This document shows, piece by piece, positions 47,368 through 60,260 of a stretch of 64,000 nt of DNA. The position numbers and the translations under genes were made by a program. The DNA is from Amyloporia xantha. Lineage: Eukaryota > Basidiomycota > Agaricomycetes > Polyporales > Adustoporiaceae. The stretch spans positions 2,170,001 through 2,234,000 of the forward strand of contig JAYKKR010000003.1 of assembly GCA_036971615.1 (NCBI GenBank), in the 5' to 3' direction. The first letter of the stretch is position 1, and each line of letters begins with the position of its first letter. The notes beneath the pieces were generated by a model. It searched no databases. It saw only the letters and a list, made by a program, of their open reading frames with translations, and was not told where the DNA came from.

Positions 47368-48750
47368 CTAGCTTGTCATATCGCTCACGCATTCCCAGAC
47401 TCCCTTCAAGTTCTCCTTCCATAATGTGACCTTCCCGTCGCCACAGCTGACTGCCAAGATGTTCCCAGCGAGACTCCATGACACACGCCAGACCACGTCC
47501 GGGAACTTGCCGGCAGGCGCGGACGTGCTCGAGGTCGGTGAAACTGATGCTGACGACGGGTCCAGCGCTGTCTTGACCCAAGACGACGTCGGCGTGTCTT
47601 TTGTCCAAATGAGGACGGTTTTGTCCTGCCGAGGCGTGCGTTAGTAAGCTCAATACCAAGAGGCCACTCACGATACGCGCACCTGTGAAGCAGTCGCAAT
47701 GTAGCTCCTCGGCAGCCCAATATTCGGCGCCCACGCCACGTCGCGCACCCAGTCCGTGTGCCCCTCGAGCACCTCCTCCTCAACCCACGCCTGCGTGTCG
47801 TCGCGGAAGCCCCAGATCTTCACGAGGTTGTCGCAGCCGGCACTCGCGAAGCGCTTCACGCCCTGTGGCGCAGCTGGCGGCTGGCCAGGGATGGTCGCGC
47901 TTGGCTGTGGCGCAATGAGCGACCCGGGTTGCACGGCGGGCGCCCAGGAGACGGCGTTGCAGCCGATGGCGTGCCCTTCGAAGACGTCGGCGCCCCACTG
48001 ACCGTCGTCTGTATAACATGGAATGTCAGGGGGGCTGTGGAGGAACGCTGGTGAGATACACACTTTTGAATGTGAGCACAGAGATCGTCCCGTCCGAGGA
48101 CGCGCACGCGAGAATAGCGCCCAGTTCATGAGGGGCCCACGACACAGAGTTCACTACGCGTCACAGCCTAGTCAAGCAGTCTAAGAATGAGAACATGAAA
48201 CGAGCGCACCTGAGGCTTTGTGTAAAGTATGCTCCTTGATCTTTGCCCATCCACCGGTGGAGGGGCCCTGTGCAGGCTGCTCCTTCCAAATGATGACCTT
48301 GCCATCGTACGAGCATGACGCGAGAATGTGCCCAAACTTCGGGTGCGCCCAGGAGACTTGCCAGACGGGACCAGTGTGCCTAGGAGGGTCATGGTATTTA
48401 GCATACACACAAGCCAGCTAACGCGCCATATTGCACTGAAAGACCATGCGCACCCTTTCAATGTCTGTCCCGACTTCGCAGTCTCGCCGTCTACAACGTC
48501 GAACACTCTCACTGTGCGATCAGAGGAGCAAGTCGCGAGTCGTTTTCCATAGTAGTCGAGCTGCGCATCATGCTAGGATACATATTGTTATTTGTGTGTT
48601 CCTTCCAATGGCGCATAGACGTACGATCATGTCCTCATGGGACGTTTCTATTGGGATGGGATCCGCGGCATTTGTGGTGGAGGCCTAAAACACAAAGCTA
48701 AACATTCAGCATAAGAGAACACATGGAATGAATAGCAGAGTCTTCACCAT
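47368..48750 (-). CDS. SEC13: SEC13, COPII coat / nuclear pore WD40 protein
   Basis: Seven exons after a first coding exon that holds only the ATG: 48750-48748, 48684-48625, 48572-48454, 48379-48210, 48153-48064, 48008-47683 and 47625-47368, giving 341 residues. WD40 blades are plain: [83 protein letters not shown] and [20 protein letters not shown]. Sec13 pairs with Sec31 in the COPII outer coat and with Nup145C/Nup84-complex proteins in the pore. A Gly/Pro/Gln insertion (about residues 175-195) is typical of fungal orthologues. The start was chosen because ATG joins [20 protein letters not shown], the normal N-terminus, over a 63-nt intron. Confidence 0.92.
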
Positions 48751-49290
48751 TTTGTTACAGAGGTTTCGAGCAAGCGGACGACGTGGACCAGCACAAGCAT
48801 AGTGACGCGTAGTGGTTCGATTGCTCACGTGATTATGTTGTGGTGAATCGAACCGGTCGCGCGGCCTATCACATCGACCTGAAAGCATCCTTATAGACAA
48901 TCTGGCCAGAGAATTGTAGAATTGTATGTCTGATTACCGTACGGTACATCGGAGCTGCTAATATACATATAACGTGGGAGGAATGGATCTATTGCAGAAT
49001 TAGACTCGAACTTGAGCGAGCGAATGAATGTCGGTGGTAGGCATCGCGGATGCTGAGGTATGTAAACCGTTGCATACAGCAAAAACACAAGAAACGGCGC
49101 AAGAATATCTGTGAGGAACTGGTCCTTGGCGAACATCTCTCGCAGGCGAATGGGCGATGAAGTGATTCTTGGAAAGAGAACTTGATTATTTGAGGATGAA
49201 GATGCCAATGGATCCGAGCACACCACCCAAGAGATCAAGATCAGAGTGAGACGATATTGCTATACAACGAGTGTGTATCTGGTGAGTATA
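48751..49290. promoter_or_regulatory. SEC13 upstream region
   Basis: 540 bp between the SEC13 start and the stop of the DUF6534 gene; both genes lie on the minus strand. A CACGTG-type E-box (TCACGTGA, about 48827-48834) lies roughly 80 bp upstream of the start codon. A minus-strand frame at 48891-49238 has no recognisable domain and is not annotated. Confidence 0.4.
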
Positions 49291-51289
49291 TCAGGGGCTA
49301 CGCTCCGTGATGATGACTGAGTCACGCGGGAACGCTGAGGTCATGAGGGGGTCGACCACAGAAGAGAACTGTGTGCCACGGTGGGTCAGTATTGACGTTA
49401 GCAGTCTCGTGTCTCACAAAATCCCGGCTTACTTGAGGGCCAGAAGGTCCAAGATGGCTCGCTCCCCACGTACTACCACTCGAGACGTCGAACTTACCAA
49501 ATGCACGGACAGCGGGAGTAGAGCTATTTTCCAGGATGGATGTCCGGGCATTGAGATTGGCGAGTAACGAGTTGACGTAGACTTGACACCACCAATGAGC
49601 AGGTACACCAGTATGAAGGATACGAGTTTGACATACGTTTACTCAGGATGAAGTAGAAGGCAAAGTAGACAAACATGTCGGGAAGGACCGTGAACTGGGA
49701 CGAGTGTATTCCGGGGTCAGTAAAAGATTTCACTGAAGAGGTGAGACAGGCTGACAGTAATGAGGCATAAAATCGCGCAGATGCTACTCAAACAGGATCA
49801 GCGGTCGAAGAAGGCAATACTCAAGAGCTTACCTCGTGAGCAACCCAGTGTTGATACTGTACATCATCAGCACTGAGATCATGGAGTCCGAACTGATGTA
49901 TGGAAAGGATGAGGATTCAGGCCGCGCTAGACAAACGAGAATGTCATACCTTCTGATGCCCGTACGTAAGCGCCTCAAAAACATACACTGTGAGACCGTG
50001 ATCACGCCGTCTGCGATGACCTCACACCCGAAGCCGACATACAGACTCCACTGTCAAGAGTACACTCTTAATGTAGAACTCCACATGAGTGTGACGTGAT
50101 CATACCGCAAAGTCGTGAAGTTGTTGGTAAGAGCTACTCCGCATCCTGTGTACAAAAGTCAGCTTCAAGGCGCCCAAGCCTTGGTCGCGAGATCTTACCC
50201 TCGGGCAGCGAAGTCTACCAGCAGTGTTTCGTCAGCGGTGGATCGTAAATGCACAATATTCTAATCACTCACAGAAAGCATCTCCTACAAAGACGGTCGT
50301 GTCGTTATTCAGAACTATGTAAGAATAGAAAAATATTGAAGTTGGTCCTACCTGCGATATACAATGATAGGATGCCCTACGCAAAGTTGTAAGCAGTGAT
50401 ATGTTACTAGACACCATTGGACTAACAATCATGAGGGGTAGAATGAGTCCCCTCCCGCTGACTTGAGTGATGTGAGACCGTTTTCGTTGATTATAGTACG
50501 TAAAACTCACGCTTCCACAGTCGATGACTGAAAATCCTGAAAGGCAGTGAATGACATTAGTATCCGCTGGATGACGTCTTCGAAAATATGCCCACCCTCG
50601 CACGATGATGTTACTGATGTTCTAAAGGCGAACATCAATGAGGTTTCGACGTTTCAATAATCACATAAAAATACCGACCGATACTATGATCATAGTCTGT
50701 ATCCGAAGTTTGATTAGCTACCGCAAGAGGCACTCAACCCGACGCACCATGATACTCCTACAAATAAGGATAATTTATCGTCAAAAGAACACTCAGCGAG
50801 TGGCACTTCATATCTCTCACCAGACGGGCTTCTCAATCCCCTGCGGATCCGCGAAATGCAACACCAGGTAGTAATACAAGCCATGCGTGATTAGTGCCAT
50901 GTGCAGAGTGTCGAGGAGCCTGGCATACGATTTCTATTAGTTGAGAGTTCGACAATAATCGAATGAACAGTCGCCTACCATAGAACGAATACCTGTATTG
51001 TCAGATAGCGATAAGTCGCCCGATATACACGTAGTGCTGTCAAGCGACATTGACAGCGTGACGGCACTCACCAGCCATCTCAAGATCGGAGCATCTCTGG
51101 GATGCTGCTTGTAGTAGAAAAATGCCTGGAGACTCGTGATTCCATACAAGCTGTCAAACGTCGCTCGCTCCCGGTCAGCTGCAAGGCTTTGAATGCAGGG
51201 AGATGCTAGGCTACTCACATTGCAGTTGCGAATTGCCCTAGAAACGCCGCCCCCAAGGTGCCGTTGAATTGCATTCTCACATCCTCCAT
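49291..51289 (-). CDS. DUF6534 multi-pass membrane protein
   Basis: Start 51289 (MEDVRMQFNGTLGAAFLGQF). Exons: 51289-51219, 51150-51072, a 14-nt exon 50992-50979, 50919-50821, further exons to about 50500, and then the block WSLYVGFGCEVIADGVITVS near 50050. These are followed by SDSMISVLMMYSINTGLLTS, ICAILCLIT, LPDMFVYFAFYFILSK and YVNSLLANLNARTSILENSS, and the frame ends TERSP at 49291. Early signatures are LYGITSLQAFFYYKQHPRD and LLDTLHMALITHGLYYYLVL. This is the full ordered pattern of the DUF6534 family of Agaricomycetes (about seven helices, function unknown). Exons between 50.8 and 50.1 kb are approximate. Confidence 0.78.
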
Positions 51290-53283
51290 CGACCTGCACT
51301 AGGCTGCAGGGGCAGCTACAGGACGTGGGAGGCCAGCCAGAAAGTAGATGAGAAAGCCCGGGCCCGTCGCATAAAGACCCTAGGCGTTTTATCACCGGCA
51401 GAGTGGCGCCGCAACTAACATTCGACCTAATTCGATCGTTCAAACGTTCGCCAATTGCGGTCTTTGACCAGGCTAACCATCTTTGATCATTACAATGCCG
51501 ACGCGCGATACGAATTCATTATTTCAAAGGCTAAACACAGCTATAAACATCATCCGGCCGGAACTTATCTCAAGTGGCGGATCTCTGTCACAGCCCTCGA
51601 CGATAATCCAAGACAGCGAAGCAGTTACCGTTAGTGGTCTGTCGGAGTGAGGGGTAGCGGTCGACCTTTCCCTTCGATTGCAATTGTGGACAAGCCATCC
51701 GCAGTGAAATGATATGAAGGAAGACAGGGCACGTACAGCGGCGGTTGTTGCAATTTGACAAGAAACCGGCACCAGGCACCAACAGCTCCTTTGCGCGTAG
51801 AAGACCATTTTTACTATCTCTCTGATTCTCTTGGAAGCAGCGGCTGCAGCGGTGTCCGAGCCCGTCGGCCTGTCTATCTGAGAGTTGACCGGTAAAGTTC
51901 TAAAATTCCAAGTACTATTTTGAATGTCGTACTGAAACAAACAACCCTCTATCTAATAACCAATGATACCAATTGTAACATTTCTCCGCAATGTCCGCAT
52001 CCTGCTCGTGAGTCGCCTTATAGTATAAGCGTAGCATGCCTAAAGTGGTTGGTTCAAAACCAATAACGCCGGATTGCTTACTATATGCAAATCTGGCGGC
52101 CGAAGCGTTTTCTATCATCAGATCGCAGTACCGTATACGCACTTAGCGAATGCCGACTTAGAGACCAACACACGTGCGGTAAACTTTCAACAACGACCAG
52201 ATGGGAGGAGCCTGTGACCAACTAGGTGACCCGCAAACCCGCGTAGCCTGAATATTTACATGTGTCATGGATTGTTCCGCGCCAACCGTTGACGATCAAA
52301 CCCAGTTGAGGGTAAGGATAGAATAGATTTAAAGATATCGAGAAGGGTGAAGAAACGAAGAAACGAAGGTACATACTCATGCTGTGCCAATTGCAACAAT
52401 GAGTGCAAGTCACCTGCTTGTAGCAGCACGGTGAAAAACTTCGCACTCAAAATCGTTGACATGTGCTCGTGATTGAATTGAGATTGAACCGTGGGGCAGA
52501 TCAAGAGAATCCAGCAGGGAAGATGCGATCCAATGATTTTCGTTTCAGCACAAGCATTCGATCGTAACTGTGGTCTATCAGCGACGGCGCGTTGAACCAG
52601 GATCTTCATGTTCGCACACTAAGTAAGAAGAGTACGTCGGGTGATATGTAAGACACGGGATCTTTGACAGATGTGCTGCAGTGCGTTACAGATTCACCAC
52701 CACGACAACAAGTGGCAACTGAGATCCACAAACAACGCAGCCACGTTAAATTCGATAGGTACCTGCAAGAATGATCAACAGGACTAGAAGGTGGCCAGAA
52801 CGAATACGAAGCTAGTCTAATCATGACCACATCTCAGTTGATGAGAAGGCGAGAACCACCAAAAGCTTCCCGCCGAGCGTTTCCAGAAATGCACATTTAC
52901 GGACCACTAAATCTCACCTGCTAAAAAGTAACCTGACCCGCAATGGAGCCCAAATATTCGTCGACGTCTCAAGTGGAGATGGTGCCTTTATCAGATGTTT
53001 CCTCTCCTTAGCGTCAGAAGTGTACTGATGCCAGGCAGAACGCAATGTTCCACCTTTGACGTGGCGATAGACGTGTCACAGAAAAGCTCTTAGCGTGATG
53101 AACAAACATTAGGAAACGAACTGAATGTTCCAGTCAGCTAGTGAATAGACAAGAGCCTTCTCCCACATATAGGCGTATACAAGTAGCAATGCACGCAGCG
53201 AAGGACGAAGTTGCAGTCGAGCGGTGACATGTCATCAGGATCGAAATGTTCGATCGTAAATTAAGTCGGGGTCACACAATCAC
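51290..53283. other. 2 kb intergenic
   Basis: Upstream of both flanking genes (divergent starts), so it holds two promoters. Minus-strand frames 52265-52609 and 52606-52830 have some hydrophobic segments but no family signature, and no exon chain was found. Confidence 0.35.
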
Positions 53284-53317
53284 GTGTTCTCCATTGTCAC
53301 ATCAACACCAACCGCCC

Positions 53318-53407
53318 ATGGCAGAGATTTTGGCGCGCATCAGGATGTTAGCCCTGACCAGTTCTCGAGCACCGTCGGTAAAGGCATTGCACTTGCTACC
53401 CCCATGA
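53318..53407 (+). promoter_or_regulatory. 29-codon uORF overlapping the MET22 start codon
   Basis: An ATG at 53318 opens 29 codons (MAEILARIRMLALTSSRAPS...) ending in a TGA whose first two bases belong to the downstream ATG (CCCC-ATGA-CTC). If the mRNA begins upstream of 53318, ribosomes would have to reinitiate at the overlap, a known way to throttle translation. No transcript data are available here. Confidence 0.45.
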
Positions 53408-55377
53408 CTCTCACATACGCGGCGGAGAGGCAGGTTGCCATCGCAGCAGTTAGACGAGCATGTGTGCTCACGTCCTCGGTCTTCAACAAACTCGTGCGGA
53501 ACGAGACGCTGACCAAAGACGACAAGAGCCCAGTAACCGGTGAGTGCTCCGCCTTTATGACATATAAGTTCTTCTTCGATATGCTGTTATTCCCGGGATG
53601 CGAAGCCACTGCATTTTGACTCAAAACATGGTGCCATCCCTTTGGGCAGTGCTGGGACATCGAGGGACAAGGAACATATTAAGTTTTAAAGTTTTGAGCT
53701 TAAACTTGAAATGAGTGGAAAATCAATACCTGTCAGGTATGATATCCGTGTCACAGGTGGCTTGGCATGTTGCCTTAATTTCTCAACACCTCTCAAGAGT
53801 GTGTTCGAGTCTTTAGGCATTGGTCACCACTCTGTTCATCAGGATATCGGTTTCAAGCAGTGGTTGGTATAATTATGGACTGCTATGGTCAATTGGTGAT
53901 CGGTCCGTTTGGCGTCGGAGAACACATGCGGACAATTTATCACCCGTTCCTTATACCTGTGCGAGGTACGGGATGGTGTATTTCCATATATCCCATTTGA
54001 AAATCAGGATATCAGCAGCCTGCAGACGTGGTGCAGCCTCTGATCGGACAGGTTATCGAACGGGAAGCCGATTTACCTCTGTGTCTAACCGCATGCAACG
54101 GTCTTATTCATCATTCATTCGCATGGACAGAATTTGGACGTAATGCATGATGTAGCACCGATTGAGAGTATCGTCTGCGATTGCCTCCCATCGGTGAATT
54201 CCCAAGTACAGGGAGCCTACATCGTGTACTCTCAGTCCCTATCTTTTCATTTCTAAAACCACCACAATCATCCCCGTTCATAACATGATCCATCTCACTT
54301 GAACTATTCATACGCAGTGGGTGACTTCTCCGCACAAGCTGTTATCAACACCATTCTCGGTCGTACGTTCCCGCACGATCCCGTCGTCGGCGAAGAGGAC
54401 TCTGCCGACCTACGTGCAGAGTCCGGTACATCCCTCCGCACCCGCGTCATCGAGCTCGCAAACGAGGCGCTGACGGCCGATCTCCGTACCGGCGAGAAAG
54501 AAGAGTGGGGTCTAGGGCCTAATCATGCGCGGTCTGCGGAAGACCTCATGGAGGCGATTGACCGTGGCAACCACGCCGGTGGTCGAACAGGACGTGCGTA
54601 GCTCGCACACGCCCGCGCGTCGCGTCTTCCCCGGAATATGTATTGATTTGGACTCACACAGGCATGTGGACTCTCGATCCCATCGACGGCACGAAGGGCT
54701 TCCTCCGCGGCGAGCAGTACGCGGTATGCCTCGCACTCCTGGTGGACGCGCACGTGGAGCTCGGCGTCATCGGTTGCCCGAATCTCCCTGTCGATGCATC
54801 CGACCCCTCTGGCGCACGCGGCTGCATTTTCGTCGCCGTGCGCGGGCAGGGTGCTTACCAGCTTCCGTTGTCCGACCCGCTGAGTGAGACGATCCCGCCG
54901 AAGCGGCTGACAATCCCGTCGTTCACCGCGGAGACACTCAACCTGCTAGAGAGCGTGGAGAAGGCACACGCCAAGCTGTCGTTCAACGAGCGTGTGGCGC
55001 AGCTGCTGGGCGTGGCGCGTCCTCCGACGAGGATGGATAGCCAGGCGAAATATTGCGCTCTGGCACGGGGTGACGGGGGTGTATACCTCCGGATGCCGGT
55101 GGGCAGTGGATACAAGGAGAAGATATGGGTGAGCACGCAGTCGAATCGTGATTTGCTGTCAGTTTCTGAATTCTTGTGACAGGATCATGCGCCGGGCTCT
55201 GTCCTGGTGGAGGAGGCCGGCGGGATCATCACCGACTCGCGGGGTGAGCCGCTCGACTTCGGTCTCGGCAGGACATTGGGAGAGAACTATGGGGTGGTTG
55301 CTGCGGGGAAGGCCGTGCAATCTAGAGTTCTCGAGGCTATAAAGCGCGCCAAGGCGGAGGAGGAAACAGGCAGTTGA
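53404..55377 (+). CDS. MET22: 3'(2'),5'-bisphosphate nucleotidase (MET22/HAL2)
   Basis: Exons 53404-53539, 54318-54593, 54662-55128 and 55183-55377 give 357 residues, the yeast length. Motifs: KDDKSPVTVGDFSAQAVIN, PVVGEED (metal-binding Glu-Glu-Asp), WTLDPIDGTKGFLRGEQYAV (lithium-sensitive phosphatase DPxDGT), and DHAPGSVLVEEAGGIITDSR. The enzyme removes the 3' phosphate of PAP made by sulfate assimilation and is the classical lithium/sodium target. Start at 53404 because MTLTYAAERQVAIAAV matches the usual short N-terminus. The first intron is 778 nt, more than ten times the local norm, and appears to hold foreign or regulatory sequence. All splice sites are GT-AG. Confidence 0.92.
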
Positions 55378-56056
55378 CTCCAAATACGCGAGGCGAAAGT
55401 TGCAGATCTGTAGGACAATGAGGTCCCGAAGAAGCATAGCATGAATTGTTACAAATAGCCGTATGTGTGTAGTTTATTACATGACCGGGATAGACTTCGC
55501 CGCCTCCAAGTTGCGACGAGCTATACAGAACATGATATCGGCGCTCAGGTTTACTAAGAGCAGCATATCGCGGACACTTTGGTATCTCGGGCAAAATCAA
55601 TTCTTCTAATGCTATGCAGCCTCAATGCATGAAAGCCTTTGACAGATGTCTGCCCATGCGCACGCGCCACATCGGTCGTGTGACTATTATGTACAGTTGA
55701 TCGTAGTGCATATGCGATGCGCGACCCGGGCTCGCCGAAGTCTACGTCGTTGTCTACATTTTTGATTTCCATCTCTCGAACAGCCCCATAAGGTATTGGC
55801 AGCATGCCAAGTCGACAAAAGAAAGATAAGAATCTATGTCTAATACAGAATATATAAGTAACGGGATAATCTCCGTTCACGAGTCAACTCTGCCCGCCGA
55901 CCGTCACGAAACGTGCGTTAACCTCAGAGGACATATCTACGTCAAGTCGCGTGAGTTCACTGTAAGCTGCCGCAATGCTAGCCGTGGGCGCACCGATGGT
56001 AGGGGTTCTCGAGCTCGGTCAGGTCGTGCATTCCGGCCTCTGGAGTGGCCAGTCAA
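55378..56056. other. intergenic between convergent genes
   Basis: About 680 bp between the stops of MET22 and the transporter. No supported coding sequence; nothing else noticed. Confidence 0.5.
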
Positions 56057-58903
56057 TCAGAATTGAAAACAGATAAAGAAGGCCATTCTCGCAACCCGCG
56101 CACCTTCGCCCTTGAGCTCGTCTTCGTAAGAGGTGACCTTTCCGAACTCGCGGTCCTTCTGTTACATGACTTGAATTTTAGTATAGATCACGATCGAAGC
56201 CGGCGTGCCGCTTACCTTTACGTTGCTATGCCACATGTAGACACCAAGCGCGAGTAAAGAGGCTGTTCCGTTGAATTTTAGTTAACGACATTTGAAATAC
56301 ATAAGAATGCAGAATTCACCTGTCTTGATGACGTAGCCTGACAAAGTCGACGACTTGTGTGAATGCACGTCCACTCGCACGATAGCGTCAACGCCCACCT
56401 ATGAACATTGCCCTAGTACCGGTCTGGTAGGTGGGAGCCTCACTGGCCTAATGAACATTTCGTGCTGTTATCAGAACTGGCGCCAGCCGAGAGGAATAGA
56501 GCACGGACGATAAGGAAGTGAGGTCCAATGATGTTCCCAATACAATACTAAGAAAAAAACGATCAGTAGACTTTTCATTTGTTCCTTTAGATACAGCATA
56601 CGCCAACGAAAGTGAGAGCCGTGGTGAACGTCCTCTTGGTAAAACCTCCAATCTGTGGATTATCACGGTCAGCATACATCGTCCACTACCGATAATATGG
56701 ACGTACGTTGTTGGAGATCATCACAAGCGACAGGGAAAACCCGACAGACTGGCATCGAGTAAGAAAGCAAGTCCCAAATGTACTCAACGCACATACCTGG
56801 AATGAAGTGAACCAGTACGCGACCAAGCGGTTCCACTTCTGGTCGGAGGGGAGGTACGTCAAACAAGCCGCTGCAATGATGCAAGTGATGTTGCCCGCCA
56901 ACATGCTGATGACACGCACTGGGAATACAATGGTCATGCACGACACACATAGCGGGCGTAGAGGGGCTCACTGTTCTTGAAGTACGTCGACACCAGGCTG
57001 CACGGGGATCGGACGGCTCAGATAGGGATATGCTACTAGGAGCGAGACCCACCCTGCGGCAAGAAGATTGGCGATCTGCACCCCGGACGAGGCAACGTCT
57101 AGAAGCGTGGTTTGCAGAGTCGTGAAACCCATCCCCTGGACAAAACGGCGTAAGCAATGCTTGCATGAATGAACAGTCACACACAACACGCCTTGATCAC
57201 GATGGTGGAAAAGTTAGACACGATGCTGCAACGGTTTCAGCACAGATATTCGGGTATGCCGACATGTCGGAGAACGGACCCATTAGGAATCTGCGCACCG
57301 ATGGACGCGACGAACAGGAACCATGTCTTGGGGTCTAGCAGTGCTTGTTTGATCTGAACGGATAATTAGCATTGTATTCATCTACACAGCACAGAGCCTG
57401 CCCACCTGATATAGCTTGAAGTCTATGTTCTTGACGCCGGTCTTCGCTTCGGCTACACGCTTGACCGCAAGCACCTTCTCGTCCTCCTTAAGGAAATGGG
57501 CGCCGACGGGTGAATCCGGAAAGAGAAACCAGATCACAACAGAGTCTAGCCACGAACATTTGAGCACTATCATAGATACATTGTAAACAAGCAGACGGAC
57601 ATGCTAGACTGATCGCGCCCAAGATGAGAAAGATGTATTTCCACCGAGCGATTGAAGGGTTCTCGATCTTCCCAATCTGAAAGGAAATAGAAACTGGTGA
57701 GACAGGGACGATTGGGCGAATTAGTTTTTATCGTCTTACACCATACGCGAGAAAGCCTCCGAAGATTCCCCCCCAGCCGTTGAACGAGTACCAGATCATG
57801 GAGCGGAGCGGCACTTCTGGCTGGGCATACCAGATGGCCGTCAAGAGTGTCAAGCCGGGGGTGACGATCGACTCGATGACGCCAAGGAAGAAGCTGTGAT
57901 CTAGGTCAGAGTCTCGTTGCAGGTTTCTTGGCTGGATTGACCCACTAGGCCGCCAAGACTCCACCCCACGAGTTAGCGGCAGGTATGCTGCGAAGCAATA
58001 ACGGTGCTGAATGAGGACCACTGGCAGCTGCAGAATGCATGTCACTGACGCACCATAGTACGATGATGCCCCATATAGCGGTGGCTACAGTAGACCGATC
58101 AATGAAAGAACTCCAATTATAGTTTGAAATGACCGCGTACTGATAGCAAGGACCCTTCCGGAGTGGTAATGCTGGAGCAACCAACCTTGCGGATAATTCC
58201 CGATCAAATACCCAAAACTATCACTCATGTAAGTCTCAGCATCGCACAATATCTGACCAATAAACTCACTAGAAGGCTTCATGGCATTGAAAGGGGTACA
58301 GTCAGTACGAGCGGTCAGCGATGGCTCTAGAACAGTCCCTTACCACTGGCAAACCAGTCGAATTGCTGGCCGGTAGCGCCGAGAGCCGTCCGCATGCCAT
58401 ACAGGTTTCCATAATTCAGCCTGAGAGCCTCCCAGTGATTAGTTATTCCATGGAGATAAGCACACGACATACGCAGTCTTGTCCACTTGTGGTAGGATTC
58501 ATGGAAATGTATAAATATAGCAACAGATGGCGAACCGTTATCACGTACAGTAACTCAAGCCTTGTGAGATGCAGAGCTGAGGGAAACGGCGGGTGGTCAG
58601 AGGTGGCGCTCGACAAGCGTGACATCGGCCTTACCATGGGAAGGATCCACATGTCGACTTTGGATGCGATTCTACGAAACGGGCAATCCATCAACGTAAA
58701 CGTTGCACTGCCACAAAAACCAGCACTTACCTGCGGTTCTCTGCCTTGCTCACACGCACGCCGGCCTCCTTGGCAGCCTCGAACTCGCTCAGTCCCACAT
58801 TGCCCTCCTCGCTGATTACAGGGAGCGTGTCCACCGCGACCTTCTCCTCGTCCTCCTTCTTCAGTGACGCTGCAGACGCGAGCGTGCTCGTCGCGTCGGA
58901 CAT
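56057..58903 (-). CDS. major facilitator transporter, allantoate permease (DAL5) type
   Basis: Start 58903 (MSDATSTLASAASLKKEDEE); stop 56059-56057 after KVTSYEDELKGEGARVARMA. Joined exons read RIASKVDMWILPMLCISQGL, SYLDKTAYALRLNYGNLYG, GYLIGNYPQGWLLQHYHSGR, TPGLTLLTAIWYAQPEVPLR, MIWYSFNGWGGIFGGFLAYG, FLFPDSPVGAHFLKEDEKVL, then GFTTLQTTLLDVASSGVQIA, ITCIIAAACLTYL, VGFSLSLVMISNNV and GYCIGNIIGPHF. This is the anion:cation symporter branch of the MFS: 12 helices, plasma membrane, substrates such as allantoate, nicotinate or dipeptides in known members. The short extra intron-rich N-terminus is cytoplasmic. Exact borders of some middle exons were not fixed. The substrate is unknown. Confidence 0.82.
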
Positions 58904-60260
58904 GCTGCGATCTGGACGGATAAGTAGGTGGGGTGCAAGAATGTGGCCCTCAGCACGGTGCCTCGATGCCGGCTGCCTAGGTTTAAATGCCTATGAGCAC
59001 GAGTCGGCAGCGCGCGGCTGGAGCTCCGCTGTACCCTCGCCGCCTTGGCTGGTACCCGTATCGCGACGTGCAATCAAACCAAGGTACTGCATGCCGTTAT
59101 CGCGGGGGCAATATTGCGGCAAGGGTGAGTATGATCGAGCTGACGGTGTACTATCTAAGGGGAAACTCATACTAGTGATTTCGATAAGAGGTGGGCGGGC
59201 ATGTCCCTTCGCTTGGCACAGAAATACGATACAACTCTTCCATCGACGTCGAAGCTCTGTGTGCATTCGGACAATAGGCCATAATCGCTCCTCGGTGAGA
59301 ACATGTTATATAGATCGAATATACGCGTCGAGCTGTCGAGGAATGATATAGGTCGCGACAGCGTCATCCACGTGATCGAGACACAAAGATTCAGAATCAA
59401 AATTGCACTGTTGCGCACACTCAGCTCCAAGTCAGCTCACATCGAAAACTAATCTCGCATTAAGTAATAACAGCCGAATGCTCAGTGCTAGACATGACCG
59501 ACGGAATCCTCTCGTCATCGCCTTGCAAGCCTGGACTGGCACTAGTCATACTACCAAGCTTCCCAGTGTGCGCTGACGAGAAAGAAACTTTGGACTGATG
59601 TAGAATCGTCTCCAACAAAGGCCGACTGGTTATTTTGGTGCGCCTTGAGTGCGTAGGACTCGACATGGACTGTGTTCTGTGAAATATTGCAAGCAGTGTG
59701 TCTATCGTGCTAAAGGGGACAGCAGCATACTATGCGTTGGCCTGATCATGTGTGCCCACCGGCTTTTTGCATTACATTCGAAGAAAGTAAACTCGCCGCG
59801 TACCTTATGAATATACACACAGCTTACGAATCTCCGCGACTTCACATTTCCTTCACATGCTTGAGAAACTGATGTCTGTCGTCGACAGGTGCCACCTTTC
59901 CTTGACGTCCGCCCGGGCCGTCGTGAGGTGGTTGCAGTCACGAGAAGGTTTATATTCGAACAGGTGAAGAAGTCGAGCGTCAGCTGCTATAACCTAATGT
60001 ACTGATCGCTTTCAGAATGACCAGGAAAATCCGGCAAACGGGAACGGCGGTCCAGACTAGCCGTTTATGAGGACGAGTCGTTAGAATTTCCTATTATTGG
60101 GCCAGTGGGCGGCTCGATTCTGATCACCAGTTGGTGTGCACCGCGCTCCTTGGTACTTTCCCAGCCTCAGTGCATACACTCTCATATATCTCCACCTCCA
60201 TGGTCCCAGCATTTCTTACCGCTGCGAACAGCTCTTGCGTCGCATGCGCACGCAGTAGCT
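58904..60260. other. 1.36 kb intergenic between divergent starts
   Basis: It holds the promoters of the transporter and the pectin methylesterase. A minus-strand frame at 59460-59666 (Ser/Thr-rich) and one at 59702-59941 have no recognisable domain; they might be two exons of a small gene but no start or partner is evident. Confidence 0.35.
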
